Of a DNA stretch of 64,000 bases, positions 1-10,553 are shown in pieces; position 1 is the stretch's first letter; every line of letters starts with the position of its first letter. The notes beneath the pieces were generated by a model that worked only from the letters and a program-made list of their open reading frames with translations, was not told the origin of the DNA and did no database searches. A program made the translations under genes and the position numbers. The stretch comes from Grifola frondosa. Taxonomy: Eukaryota; Basidiomycota; Agaricomycetes; Polyporales; Grifolaceae. The stretch lies in assembly GCA_001683735.1 (NCBI GenBank), contig LUGG01000015.1, forward strand, positions 1 to 64,000. The letters are read 5' to 3'.

Positions 1-9
1 TGATCACAG

Positions 10-538
10 CATTATTTCCGTGCAACGCATCACATTATTGGGACTGGAAGCCAGGTTACAGATACACAATCCCCTCCTTCCAGATCTGCCCAGCATCCTC
101 GCATCTATCTCTCAAATAGTCTTAAAGTTGGCTAACACTTCGGTGGTTCATCTCGACAATGCCGTGGACATGCTTCTCACTCTCTTCGTTGCCGTTCCCG
201 AATATCTTTCTCCTTTGCAGAAATCCGAGCGGTACCATGCCTGTGCAGTAGATTCGTCGCCCAAGATCTGTTCGGATATCATCGCAATGTTATCCTCAGG
301 AATAAATCAGACACATTCTGGCCTCCTTTTCATCGCTGACATATTGCACGATTTGTCGGAGGCGCAGGAATCCCTGAATCGTGTGCAGATTATTCCATCC
401 GAGGAAACCTTCCAGGACCCTATCGTCGTTGAATTTATGTTGGAAAGAATGTGGTCTTGGCTCGAACGGATGGATAGTTATGCTGTGGAGATGCAGGATG
501 CGGGGGAACACCTTGTACAACGTCTTACTCGCACATAA
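10..538 (+). CDS. 3'-terminal exon of an unrecognised gene (partial)
   Basis: An open frame runs from an intron-like acceptor (..cacag at 5-9) to a stop at 538. There is no ATG at its head, so it is best read as the last exon of a gene starting left of the window. The ~176 residues are rich in helix formers, with many Leu/Ile and few Gly, and contain a stretch of acidic and aromatic residues near the end (..MWSWLERMDSY..). I recognise no family, signal peptide or membrane segment. The frame is clean for its whole length, which argues for coding. It could be chance; no partner exon is visible. Confidence 0.4.
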
Positions 539-604
539 TGTCTCGAACATAATTCAGTGGATTCGGAAGATATACTGTCTAGATAGTGATGTCACCCGGC
601 TGTT

Positions 605-1017
605 TCACAACCCTGGTGTGCCAAATCGCGCTAAGGTTGGATTCAGAACACACCCACAGTTCAAATGGATATGGGTAGAACAACTTACAAGAAGTGGACG
701 CATCCCGTTCGCGTTTCTTTTCACGACCTTTGTACGTACGTGCAGTATCCTTTGTAACCCATCGAGGTTCTCCGCTGGACAAAATGTGGAGTACATATTC
801 ATTGAGTTTCGGATGAGGATACCCTTCATCAATAGGCGTCCAGTCCAATTCTTGAGTGCGAATCCAAACCTGCTTGGAGGTGTTGTGCACATGCAGGAAC
901 AGTTCACCAGGTAGCGCGAGAACAGGCAATGGCGTGGTCAAGGGCTCGCTGTCATGAGAGAGATACCAGACGATTACATCACTGCGACCTCGTATTGCGT
1001 GCTCATGCCTCTTAGGT
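605..1017 (-). CDS. hypothetical protein, two 3' exons
   Basis: On the minus strand an exon opens after an acceptor (tttcag, just above 1017) and runs without stops to a GTAAGT donor at 688. A 58-nt intron (631-688) ends in CTTAG and the final short exon stops at 605. The product ends ..ERDASTSSRFGTPGL. The coding part is coherent, with motifs such as LPGELFLHVHN and HPKLNEYVLHILSSGEPRWV that look like a fungus-specific hypothetical family, but I cannot name it. The first exon(s) are not visible upstream. It is convergent with the exon ending at 538. A real gene seems likely; its function is unknown. Confidence 0.42.
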
Positions 1018-3189
1018 CTGAAATGAGATCTGTGTCAATCATGATAATGAGCAATGAAAACTCTGAGTACGCACAGAAGCTTTGGTACCCTCTGAGAGCC
1101 GTACGCACCGAGGCGGAACTGATTGAAGAATAAGCAGCTGATTGAGACAATGAGTTCGAGATAGACTCACCTTACAGAGGGCGGGCTATATTGCTCCAAG
1201 TCTGCGTATGATAACGACACCGAAGAACGCGCGGGTAAAGATTCAACGTCCTAATGGACAATTCACATGAGAAGTATTTGCTTTTGCATAATAAGTCGAC
1301 TCACGCCCTCCTTCGATTTCTGGGAAATATTAGTATTTCTGGCAATGGCCGTCGGGATGGGATTGCTAGGATAGTAGGTAATTTGAGAACAAGCGCCTTC
1401 GATTCTGCAACTTGACAACAAACCTCACAGTGACAGAAGAAGGGTCAAGATGCCGATGCCTGAGAATGACAGAAGAAGGCGACAACGGAACACCTTCATC
1501 AGATTCGAGGAAAAAAACCGGAAATTCGCTGAAAGATTCCTCAATGACCAAAGTAACTGGAGACTTTGGCTCAATCATGTGTGGCGATGATGGCGGTTTG
1601 GTGTGAGTCGCTTGTATGGCTTTGACACACCGTGACCGTCTGATTAGTATACCCGGGATCCGCCACCTACATTATGATAATTTTACGCCTTATCATGATT
1701 TTGTAGCACCAAGTTGCTTTTTTACTTATCACCTTGGGCTTGCCTGGAATGTTCGTGCCTCAGTGTGTGTCTCGATTTCCCTCTTCAAAAGTACTCCAAA
1801 TGTTATTTCAAATGCATGATTATGTGTGGACTTATTTACATAGAATTAGTGCATCCTGAGGAGGGCGTGCTGCATGCTTATGTGTGGGAGGACCTCCCGC
1901 AGGCCGTTACTCGCGCCTTCTCGATACGTTTGGATTCTGTGATGAGTAAGCATAGCTGTTGAGTGAACCGAGTGGCTGAATGAGATGGCGATAGTGCACG
2001 AGTGAAGGACAGAACTGTTTGGTCATACGCTGGTGTTAAGGGAAATTGTACGAACCTGGTCGAAGTATTACCTGTCGCGGTTAATTCAAGCACGTGTCCG
2101 TTCGCCAATAAATGAACCACCGAGCCAGATAGTAGCTCCGTGTTGGCCCACGCGAGAGCTTGCGCGCGAGCGGGGCCCTGGATTATGGTCCGAAAACTAT
2201 AACGTTCGTCCGACAGAATTGAACGACTGGTGTCTGCTTGATAGAACTTTCCACAAATTTGACTACCTCCAGATGACCTTCTGACACGCTGAGCCCTTGA
2301 CGAATCGTTTCAATATCATTGCTGCTATTGTCTCTGCTCGAATTGTCATCCCACTCGGCCCTTGCACGATCTAGTAGTGAAGCGCCAGCGTATATAGACC
2401 AGCTAGTTGTGTGATAACTAGCGCCATTTCCAGCATGTTGTCGGCGACTTGGCTCAGGGTATGCATAGCCAGAATTTCGCACAAAGCATCGAGAGATCGA
2501 GATAGAGACGCAGTGTTTACATGTCTGTCGCGAGAGGACTAGACTAGGCTAAGGAGTGGACAGAAGACCTGCTGTCATGGCGCAGAGCACGGGGCATACA
2601 TTAGGTGCTTCCATGTTGGGGCGTGTTCTTTCTGGACGAAAGCAAGCCGATGGGTCGATCGCGCAGGGTGCCCGCACGGGGTGAACTGTTTCTGGATGGA
2701 CATCAACAGACGTGCAGGCCCCCGCCGGTCGCCCTGGGCGGGCCTATACTTTTTCGGGTGGTGGGTACCAGTGCGGGCACGTTGAGCATGTCGCTAACGA
2801 CTCTGCACTTCATTGAGCCAAGTTGTACTTGTGATTGCACTGAACATTCGCTGCCTGTGCCTGATCAGACCATCTATGGAATGTCTGCACGTCTACAAAT
2901 ATAAGTGCAGAGAATTTGTAGAGAAGCTCTCGACGCCGAAGCCGTTCGACGGTGAGTGGGCGCAGGTGCGGGGGACGCGTGCTTACGAATCAGCTCGTCA
3001 GCTCGGCAGCATGCATACAAGAACAGTAAAATTATAGCTCACAGATGAGAACGCCGATAGGTTGTGGAGCCGCTCGTGGTCCCCGAGCAGTGGTATTGGG
3101 TTAGACCGCGTAGTGAGGTGAGGAGGTCGCCTGTCGCACCTGCTGCGACGGCGCTCGCGAGTGACAGAATGGAGGATCCCGAGAGGTTC
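1018..3189. other. stretch without a convincing gene
   Basis: Only short frames (under 100 codons) on both strands, overlapping each other and without motifs or a good exon-intron chain. The stretch holds no repeat or RNA gene that I can see. The GC-richer part from about 2580 to 3180 has several overlapping frames but no recognisable protein. Confidence 0.4.
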
Positions 3190-3196
3190 TATTAGA

Positions 3197-3790
3197 CTAT
3201 GTTGATATAATGGGCGAGTAGCTGAAAGAAACGTGGGCGGCAGTGGTGGTGACGGTGGTCGAGCTGCCGGACTTCAGAGCGTACTTAATACCGCTTGCAG
3301 GGTAGGTGAATCGCCACCATTTCTCTTCGGATCGCCTTGAGTAAGTCGCTTCGTTCAAATTCGCGATGCGCACTCGCAACACTAACACGTCCTGGATGAG
3401 CTCCCAGGGGTAATTGCCCAGACCGCACCGGCTCAGCTGTGGGTGCTGACGCAGTTTCTGCGTCACCGAATGGAAGAGACCCAATTCGTTATCATGTGAG
3501 TCCTTCCAGATGCGGAAGGAATGTGTGCATCTCATCAAGAATATGGCTACTCCCGAGTACGACGTTCGCAGAACACGGCTCCTAGAGCGTGCCGCACAGC
3601 GTAAAGTTTTGCAGGCTGTATGCGTGCGCAACACGCGCGAGAACGAGATGCGAGATGCGGGTACCGACAAGGTTAAGGGTTGCCAGATTTCGGATCGTCG
3701 TCGATTGCAACGTGCTATCCCAGGAATGGTTCCACTGCAGCGAGTTGCCACAGGTAGCTTGGTTGTCCTTGCGAGGGATTGAAAAAGAGA
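3197..3790 (-). pseudogene. LRR/F-box-like protein fragment, frameshifted
   Basis: Two minus-strand frames read in succession give an LRR-like pattern: repeated Leu/Asn-Leu segments such as LQSTTIRNLATLNLVGTRI, then HILDEMHTFLPHLEGLT, then in a shifted frame DNELGLFHSVTQKLRQHPQL and LGNYPWELIQDVLVL. This is the style of fungal F-box/LRR proteins, which act as substrate adaptors of SCF ubiquitin ligases. A stop and at least one frame change interrupt it and no F-box is visible, so it is a relic or carries base errors. It follows directly on the glycosidase fragment at 3835-4330 on the same strand. The assignment rests on the leucine pattern only. Confidence 0.35.
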
Positions 3791-3834
3791 ATCAGTCCGA
3801 CGCTAACAAATGAAAAGAATGATGCTACCCACGG

Positions 3835-4330
3835 GATTGGTGGTATCTGTCTTGTCCTTCTCGATTATTGCGCCGTCGGCAAGGCTCTGCGCCAACGTTG
3901 CTGTTTCCTGCGTGTTACCACCAACCCGGACGTGAACACTGCCAGCACGCTCGGCAATGATGGCCATAAGATTAAGGAAGGGTACTTGAATGAATGCTCT
4001 GACGCGATGAAATTATCACATTAGCACGCATACACGAGAAACTTGTTACACTGATGCCTGCGGACATTTGCCGACTGTGCAATGGATCAATCATTGCTTG
4101 CAGGATGCTCACCAATTGAACTGCTACGTACTGACTTGGTTGGCAACCGACATTTCGATGGAGAACCCAAAAACGTACCAGCCTGTGGTATAGTGAGACC
4201 TGACATATCTTGCGCATTGTTTTGCGCCACGCGCGAAGCTCTGGGGGTTGCCGCCACCGGCGCGGAAGCGAACCTCGCCCGCAGGGGGACACAATAGTTT
4301 GAGAACCAGTTCGTATCGGGTTACGATTGA
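3835..4330 (-). pseudogene. family 79 glycoside hydrolase, N-terminal part only
   Basis: On the minus strand FSIEMSVANQV is followed by intron-like sequence, then PFLNLMAIIAERAG, VHVRVGGNTQETATLAQSL and an acidic-basic tail ending DKTDTTNPV at a donor near 3833. These match the N-terminal region of fungal family 79 glycosidases (beta-glucuronidase/heparanase-like, secreted, acting on glucuronides), whose RVGGNTQ motif lies in the first barrel strands. Downstream the gene stops and LRR-like sequence follows. The missing continuation (TP..YMLANVSSLVNMKWYLG, then the rest) is found at 56.1-57.2 kb on the same strand. An in-frame stop near the second acceptor suggests a frameshift. Family call fairly confident; substrate not determinable. 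Confidence 0.6.
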
Positions 4331-4389
4331 TGAGGAACGAATTAATCGTTCTTATAGGCGAGGTCCCCAGCCAAATCTTGTAACGCACT

Positions 4390-5004
4390 TTTCATTACAT
4401 TAGTCGTGGGAAAGTTTTTTCAATACAAAAATTTGTATCCGTGGGAACAAAATTTCTAGGTTAGGGTTACGATCCAATACAACCACATAACAACTCTGTT
4501 CTTACTCAGTAAGAAAATTTTGTATGTGAGGTTCTTACTTTTCTTATCCAGTGGCTGAGAAAAACATACGGAGATAAAACATATGTCACATGCACGTGAT
4601 CTTTGTCATGCCTCTAATCGCAAAACAAATGTTCCAGATGATAAAACATGACATAAAACATATGATCGATGTTTTTGGAAGTCAGTGTAATGCTATGACA
4701 TATGTTGCGGAAGGAGAAAAACATATGTGATTATAAATCTGACATATCCCAAAAGGGCAGGAGATTGAGCGTCTGTTTGTATGAAGCATGCGAACTCGTC
4801 ATCTGCACTATTGATTATCAATCCATCTCTTATACATTATAAATAAGTAATGGTAGAGTTACATTATAGATTGTTGACGTGAATGCTCAGGTTGAATCAA
4901 TATGTTTAGCAATTTTTGTAAGCTTGAGAATGTGTATAAAGATGAAGTAATTAATACTGAGTTCATTTGTAGGCCTGGATTACAAGTAATATATTATCAA
5001 TATC
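4390..5004. other. AT-rich intergenic stretch
   Basis: No gene seen. The sequence is AT-rich and carries several scattered copies of a short word resembling AAAACATATG (around 4560-4740). It separates the glycosidase relic from the 3' end of the F-box-like gene at 5005. No inverted ends or target duplications were found. Confidence 0.4.
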
Positions 5005-6020
5005 CTAGTAATTAATTGTCATCGCCCCAGCTAATATCTTATTTTCCTTGTCCACCTCAATATAACTTTCCAATCCCCACTTTTCCATTGACCTCCGCTT
5101 CCCGTGTATGCGTCTGACTTCAATGGCATCATACAAGATTTCTTCAGTAGTCATAATAGACCAATCAAAATACTCCATGTAAATGTCGGATAAGGCCGAG
5201 ACTTCATTAAAAAGAAAATCGGCCATATTGTATTCATCGTCTTCGAAGTCGTATGGATTGTCGAGCACATAAGCTTTAAACTCGTAGAGGTTGTTTAGGG
5301 TCATGGCGGGTAAATGTTGGGGGATAGGAAAAGGAAAGACAGGAGATTTGATGAAAAGGATATGAATGTTGGGAAAGAATAGAAGGTCGAATGCGAAGGA
5401 TTGATAGTTGTCCCATGGTCTCTGTTCTTGTACCAGAGATAGCTGGTGAAATAAATTATAAGCAGGTATTCTTATTATAATAATGTTACTCACCCTAGGC
5501 TCTGAACGTTGATCTATAAGTCTCAGTTTCTCTATTGGACAGCGCCTCTCCCACCACTGTCCGATTCTTCTTAGCACTGTCTGTTGTGCTTGACGATCCA
5601 CGATGATATTGAGCTCCACCAGCTGTGTCATGTATTTCACCGCCTTTCGCGCAAGTTTCCATAACTCTGGACCATTATCATCCTCCGGAAAATTGACTTC
5701 CAGCAGATAGATATTTAGAAAGTCGTGATGGATGTGAAGGTTTATATCTTCCCCTGAAGAGCATTTGCAGCCCATTTCCTCATAGTGTATGACATCTGTG
5801 AATAATTGAGTGGCTGTCTCTAGACTGTCGAGCCGTATGGCTATAGGGGGAGTCGTGGAAGGTACGTATTGCAGAAGGCGGGACTGATGGTTCTCAAACT
5901 TAGAAGCCAGTGAAAATATTCAGTGTGAGCATTATCATGAGACAGCTCCTTCTGTTTGGTCCAAGATACATCAAGCTGAGCGATAATTTCTCGGAGGATG
6001 TCTGAGTTAAGGGAAGACAT
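5005..6020 (-). CDS. F-box-like/LRR hypothetical protein, three exons
   Basis: I read this as an intact gene: exon 1 5970-6020 (starts MSSLNSDILREIIAQLD), intron 5899-5969, exon 2 5494-5898, a 51-nt in-frame intron 5443-5493 (GTGAGT..CACCAG), exon 3 to the stop at 5005. Joining removes all stops and gives about 300 residues. The N-terminal LNSDILREIIAQL resembles the start of fungal F-box domains, and the rest has regularly spaced leucines (..IEKLRLID.., ..PNIHILFIKSP..), as in LRR-like F-box proteins that recruit substrates to SCF ubiquitin ligases. The F-box is short and divergent, so the role is inferred. Its base composition is AT-richer than the genes downstream. The ATG at 6020 was chosen because the first exon and its splice phase only work from there. 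Confidence 0.6.
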
Positions 6021-6247
6021 AATGGTAAAAGTTCAACATAGTTTATTTTCCATTTTCAATGCAGACAGAAATTATCACGTGATCTTTCTGATAACGGTTG
6101 GCTGTGCTTGGGCTGTAGTCTGATCATGTTATACTGTCCAATTATTAATATTGAGACTCAGTAGTCAGTATCAGCAGTAAGTACCTTATTAAAGAGCAAT
6201 TAAGAGACAAAAAGCATGATAAGTTAAATTGGCTGGTTGAGTCATAC

Positions 6248-6895
6248 CTTGATGTATTTTTTGTACAGCGTGCATACTCTGTCAAATTCACGAAGCTATA
6301 GGCATCGTCAGAATTTACTACCTAGATATATGGATCATCACTTACATCAAATTCAAGCTCAATATATCCTTTGAAGAGGACTTCTTTAGGGAAGTTACTG
6401 ATTGCCATTCTTAAGACCTTTCATGCTGTAGTCAGCTGTAGCTGCCATACCTCGAACCTCGTAAAGATGATCCACAATTTTGTGAAAGTGAAGACCTTGT
6501 GGGGCACTAGCCAAGTGGCTGTTTCGTATCTCTCGCACACATGAATAGTCCTGTGTTAGTAAATTTATGAGCAATTGATGGTAGTGACATGAAAATAGTG
6601 TATCTTTGTTTCAATTTCTTCAAATGCCACGTAGTCCAGCCACAAGAAAATATACCGACACCAATGCTTCTTCTGGCCACCCAAAGGTACCTGCACAACT
6701 GTCCGATCATACACCTCTCTGACTCGTCCAACCGCTTGCCATTCTTCAGCCATAGCATCCTCCTCTTTGACATCTTTCAACACGCCTTCTTCCAGACGGG
6801 CATAATTGAACCAGATGTCGTGAGTTTGTCAATCGTGTGCAAGCCCTTCTTTGTACTGGATCCTCCGTTTACCAAGACGCATGCAGGGCGAGGAC
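6248..6895 (-). pseudogene. CLF1: CLF1 (crooked-neck) splicing factor, internal fragment
   Basis: Minus-strand pieces in order match the HAT repeats of Clf1/crooked neck, a scaffold of the NineTeen-complex spliceosome: GKRRIQYKEGLAHD, a TGA stop, then THDIWFNYARLEEG, REVYDRTVVQVP, HWCRYIFLWLDYVAFEEIET; after a gap LVPHKVFTFTKLWIIFTRFE; then FPKEVLFKGYIELEFD, a 50-nt intron, and LREFDRVCTLYKKYIK. Canonical introns survive between pieces. Only about 150 of roughly 700 residues are present; both ends of the gene are missing and one in-frame stop interrupts it. It is therefore a truncated relic between the F-box gene and the oxidoreductase on the opposite strand. Family identity is strong because several separate HAT motifs occur in the right order. 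Confidence 0.72.
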
Positions 6896-6929
6896 GCATG
6901 GGATGCCGTGGAGGGATGGAAGGAGGGCG

Positions 6930-8354
6930 CATGAGGGGAGGGACCTCACCTTCCACATCCCCTTCGTCCTCACCCTCCCGGAGCTCTTCACTCTCTATGC
7001 GGTCCTCGAGCGTAAGCCTGCCTTCCCGGCAGCAAGCTTCAAGCATGCTTTGGTGTAGACGCTGCCCAGGGTGTTAAGATCTACCATAGCTATGATGACG
7101 TCCTCGCCGACCCTGAGGTCGAGCTTGTCATGGTTAGCACCCCAAGCGAGACACACTACGAGCTTGCCAAGCGCGTGCTCGAAGCAGGAAAACATGGTAC
7201 GTTAGATTAACTTCCATGACTCAATCTCCGCTCAGTGTGCTCGTCTACACGCAGTCCTCGTCGACAAGCCGGTGACCGCACACGCCTCTCAAGCGTACGA
7301 GCTGAATGCGCTTGCAAAATCCAAGAAAGTCGTGCTCTATCCCTTCCAGAACCGACGCTGGGATTCCGACTTCCTCGCCCTGCGCAAGCTTCTTGAGCTC
7401 CCGGCCAGCGACCCCAAGTTCCTCGGCACCCTCTTCGAATTCGAGTCCCGATGCAACTTCCCCTCTCGTTATCTGTCCCATCGCCCATTGTTGATTACTA
7501 ACTCTATGAGGTTTAGCTTTGACCGTTTCCGGGCAGACCTGAAGCACACATGGAAAGACCTCCCGCTGCCCGCGAACGGCCTCACGTATGATCTCGCCGC
7601 GCACACCATCGACCAGGTGCTTCTGCTCTTCGGCCGTCCCGTGAAGATCACTGCCATGATTGAGAATATCCGCGGGATTGGGAGCAAAGAGGTCGACGAC
7701 TGTGTGCGTCTTTCTCAGTAACATTTTGTCGGATGGCCTGACGTATGTACGCTTCACAGTTCACGATTTTCTTGCATTACCTGCCGCGCCCCGCAACCTC
7801 CGTGCTGCACCCCACCTCCTTCACCGCCATCCTCCGCGGACATATCCTCTCCGTGCGCTCGCCTCAGGTTTGCTGTCTCTCTCCGTGTCATCCCGGCTCG
7901 AGCTAATTGATTCTCAGGTGCGCTACGTGGTACGCGGCACGAACGGCACGTTCGTGAAGTTTGGTGTCGACGTGCAAGAGGATCAGCTCAAGGCGATCCC
8001 ATCCCCCGCTGATATCCTCAGCTCCCCTGCATACGGCGTCGAGCCCGAGGACATCTGGGGCACAGTCGAAAATATCGCCGCGGGTGGTGGGGTTGTCAAG
8101 TCCACGTGAGTTGCCCAATCCCCATGGAAAGGTTTGCAACACTGGGTGGAGGGCACTGACGCGCGTGCAGGTGCAGGTGGCCGTCTGATAAGGGCAGCTA
8201 CATATCCCTGTTCAAGGATCTCGCCGCTGCAATTCGCGAGGGAAAGTCGCAGGCGGTCAAGTTCGAGGAATCGGCCGAGGTGATTGAGATTATCGAGCTG
8301 GCGTACCAGAGTGCAAGGGAGGAGCGCACGCTCGTCGTTCCTCCCAGACCCTGA
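6930..8354 (+). CDS. Gfo/Idh/MocA-family oxidoreductase, frameshifted 5' end
   Basis: Exons read as an NAD(P)-dependent oxidoreductase: LTFHIPFVLTLPELFTLYAVLER (about 6940-7010), then in another frame VDAAQGVKIYHSYDDVLADP and VELVMVSTPSETHYELAKRV, the family signature EAGKHVLVDKPVTAHA across intron 7197-7254, and a C-terminal sheet domain ending TLVVPPRP at the stop 8354. Further introns: 7704-7759, 7868-7917, 8106-8176. An expected intron at 7451-7516 has branch point and acceptor but begins AT instead of GT; it is 66 nt and stop-free. A one-base gap near 7047 breaks the frame, and the Rossmann GxGxxG start is not readable upstream. A cytosolic sugar or diol dehydrogenase is likely; the substrate is unknown. 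Convergent with RRP8. Confidence 0.7.
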
Positions 8355-8485
8355 ACACAAGTGATCGCGGAACACAAAAGGGGGTAACTGATCTGTATCG
8401 AGCATAACTACATGTGGATATCCTGCTGTATCAATGAAACTGGTTCTACGCACAACGGATGAGACGCGTCCGAGACACGCAGAAG

Positions 8486-9370
8486 TTACCGTCTTTTGTA
8501 CTCGCAAGGCTTCAGTAAAGTGCCGCGCGCCAGCATTTTCGCCCACTCTTTCTCGTTCTTGGGCTTGCGTGCGACTTTCTTGAATTCGAAGAGTGTGAAG
8601 TGGGTGTTGCGATCGTCCTGTAGTCAGGACGTGAGTCTCCGATAAGGCGGCGCATACACCATCGTACCTTCGCTTTGAGATGGAAACCAAAGGAGGAGAT
8701 CAAAGATATGAACTCGTCCACATCGGTGAAGCGGCTTGCCACCTCGGCAATCTTGAGCTCTCCGCTAGTAGTTCATCAATACAAAAGTAAGTCGAGACGG
8801 CGCAAAACATACCCGTGACGGAGGATCCTCCACGCTTCGCGTATACACCCAGGCCAATTCGTGCCCATTAAGCTGAGCGCGCACACTACCACGTCTACTA
8901 CCTGTCCCTCGCCCTCGTCTTCTCCCTCGCCGGGCTCCGCACCGGGGAGCGGGCGCGTGTGCAGGTGTCCGCTGCGATGACGTACGCATTGTCCGACATG
9001 AGATCGAACGAGAGCATCGTCATGTCTTTTGGGACGAGTGCACGTGCGAGCGCCGCATCACCGCATCCCAGGTCCGCAATCACGGTCTTCTGTGGATAGG
9101 ACGACAGGACAGAGATGTAGTGCGCGACGGGATTCGTTGGCCAGGATTGGACTTGGTGCCGGAAGCCCGTATGATACTGTCACGGCAAGGTGTAAGCGTG
9201 TACAAATGGGAAGCAAGAGGGACAAACCTCCTCGAATACGGCAGGATTGCGCGCATCATCTCGACCGCATGTGCGCTGTCTGAATGCTCCTGCACGCTTT
9301 CGGCAACGCCACGAGCGGTGCGCGCCAGCTCTTAATTGGGCGCAGCTGGCGAAAGTGCCTCGACGCGCGG
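8486..9370 (-). CDS. RRP8: Rrp8-like 25S rRNA adenine methyltransferase, frameshifted
   Basis: Minus-strand exons give the conserved C-terminal methyltransferase of Rrp8, which places m1A in domain I of 25S rRNA in the nucleolus: NPAVFEE, then after intron 9177-9227 YHTGFRHQVQSWPTNPVAHYI, TVIADLGCGDAALARAL (SAM-binding motif I), VVDVVVCALSLMGTNWPG, introns 8765-8812 and 8618-8667, GELKIAEVASRFTDVDEF and FTLFEFKKVARKP to the stop at 8486. Two one-base gaps (near 9262 and in the GC-rich acidic linker near 8965) break the frame although flanking motifs are well kept. The variable N-terminal region is not readable. Either base-call deletions or early decay; the family is certain. Confidence 0.72.
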
Positions 9371-9379
9371 GAACGCGGC

Positions 9380-10100
9380 GCGGCGCGCGTCTCCTCATAT
9401 GTGCCGGTTGCGAGCGCGATGAAGTACAGGCAGGTGTCGGCGAGAAAGTCGACGAACAAGGTGCCGAGCAGGCAAGGGGGATGGGCGCGAGGGTGTGGCG
9501 GGCGCCGTGTGGGACGCGGGCGAAGGGAAACGGACTCACCTAAATGCCTATTTCCCTCTCGTCGTCCAACATCCTTCAGGTGGCCTACGCGTGCGGCCTC
9601 GGACGCCGCGCACGCCTCGGTTGAACGTTGAGTAGCGTGGCTGGATGGCGGCAGAGCGCGAGGGCAGTAAGAACGGGGTGGCGGCGTTCGCTCGGACATG
9701 CCCGGTTCGATACAAGCGCGGACAGAGTTGTAGTAGCGGTGACGAGAAGAGAGAGCGAGCGGCCGGTCCTGAAGAGTAGACATGAGGGGCGCGAGGGCGG
9801 ACACAGAGAGACGTGTGGAGCGCGCGGACGCGAGAGGGCGCATAGAGCAGCAGGGTGCGTGGCACGAGCGAGACACAGGGAAGCGCGTTGTGTGGGCGCG
9901 GTGAGGGAGAGTGCGGGCACGGCGGTGAGCGCGAGTGCGGACGGCGAGCGCCGTGCCGGGAACGCTCGACGCGTACTGTATTTTAATTTTTAGTTTAGTT
10001 TTAATTAAAAATAAGAGCTTACCGGCAACCGACGACGACGAGCGTCGTTTTCACGGCGACGGGGCAAAAAGACGACGAGGACGAACAGGCCGTCTAGCCC
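9380..10100. other. GC-rich stretch without a convincing gene
   Basis: Up to 9990 the DNA is GC-rich and open in several frames on both strands at once, the usual artefact of high GC. One minus-strand piece (LLGTLFVDFLADTCLYFIAL, about 9410-9480) looks membrane-like but has no continuation. From 9990 the sequence turns AT-rich for a few tens of bases and then has CG-rich short repeats (gacgacgacgag). Confidence 0.35.
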
Positions 10101-10163
10101 GATGACGTAGATGCGGTCGTCGACGCACCATTTCGATACGTCGACGACCGCATCTACGTCATC
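10101..10163. repeat. perfect 24-bp inverted repeat with 15-nt loop
   Basis: The arm gatgacgtagatgcggtcgt+cgac at 10101-10124 is repeated as its exact reverse complement at 10140-10163, with 15 nt between. It sits about 390 bp upstream of the start of the dioxygenase-like gene. A stem this long and perfect is not expected by chance. It could be an end or regulatory hairpin of a mobile unit, or the head-to-head remains of a duplication. Confidence 0.8.
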
Positions 10164-10553
10164 AAATATCACGTGACTTGGTCGGTGGCGCAGCCACCAG
10201 GCGCTTACCCGTTCTGCGGACTTGTGTGCGCTTTTGTGGCGCTCGGGTGGCTGTGGGTTGTTGGGCGCCCCGTGGGCGCTTAATTGTCATCAAATCGCGC
10301 GAAGTCTTTGCTTCTTGACTTCTTGATCTTCTGGCCCTGATTTACATTAAATCTCTGCTTCTTCTGTCAATCTTGCCTATCAATCTTGAATCTGACTATC
10401 TACACACCTCTGTATGTCTGTCCTTGGCTTGTAGAACTTGTGTTGAGTACTGACAATCATCTGTTGACTCCCCTCCCCTATCTTTCACCTCTTTGCACCT
10501 CCAAGTCACTTTCTAGCTCCCACTTCCCATTCTACCTCTCCATATCACTTCAA

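Noticed and set aside
9256..9993. Long overlapping ORFs on both strands in the GC-rich stretch
   Set aside because: Open in four frames at once, Arg/Ala/Pro-rich, as expected from GC-rich DNA; only the RRP8 frame below 9370 has family motifs.
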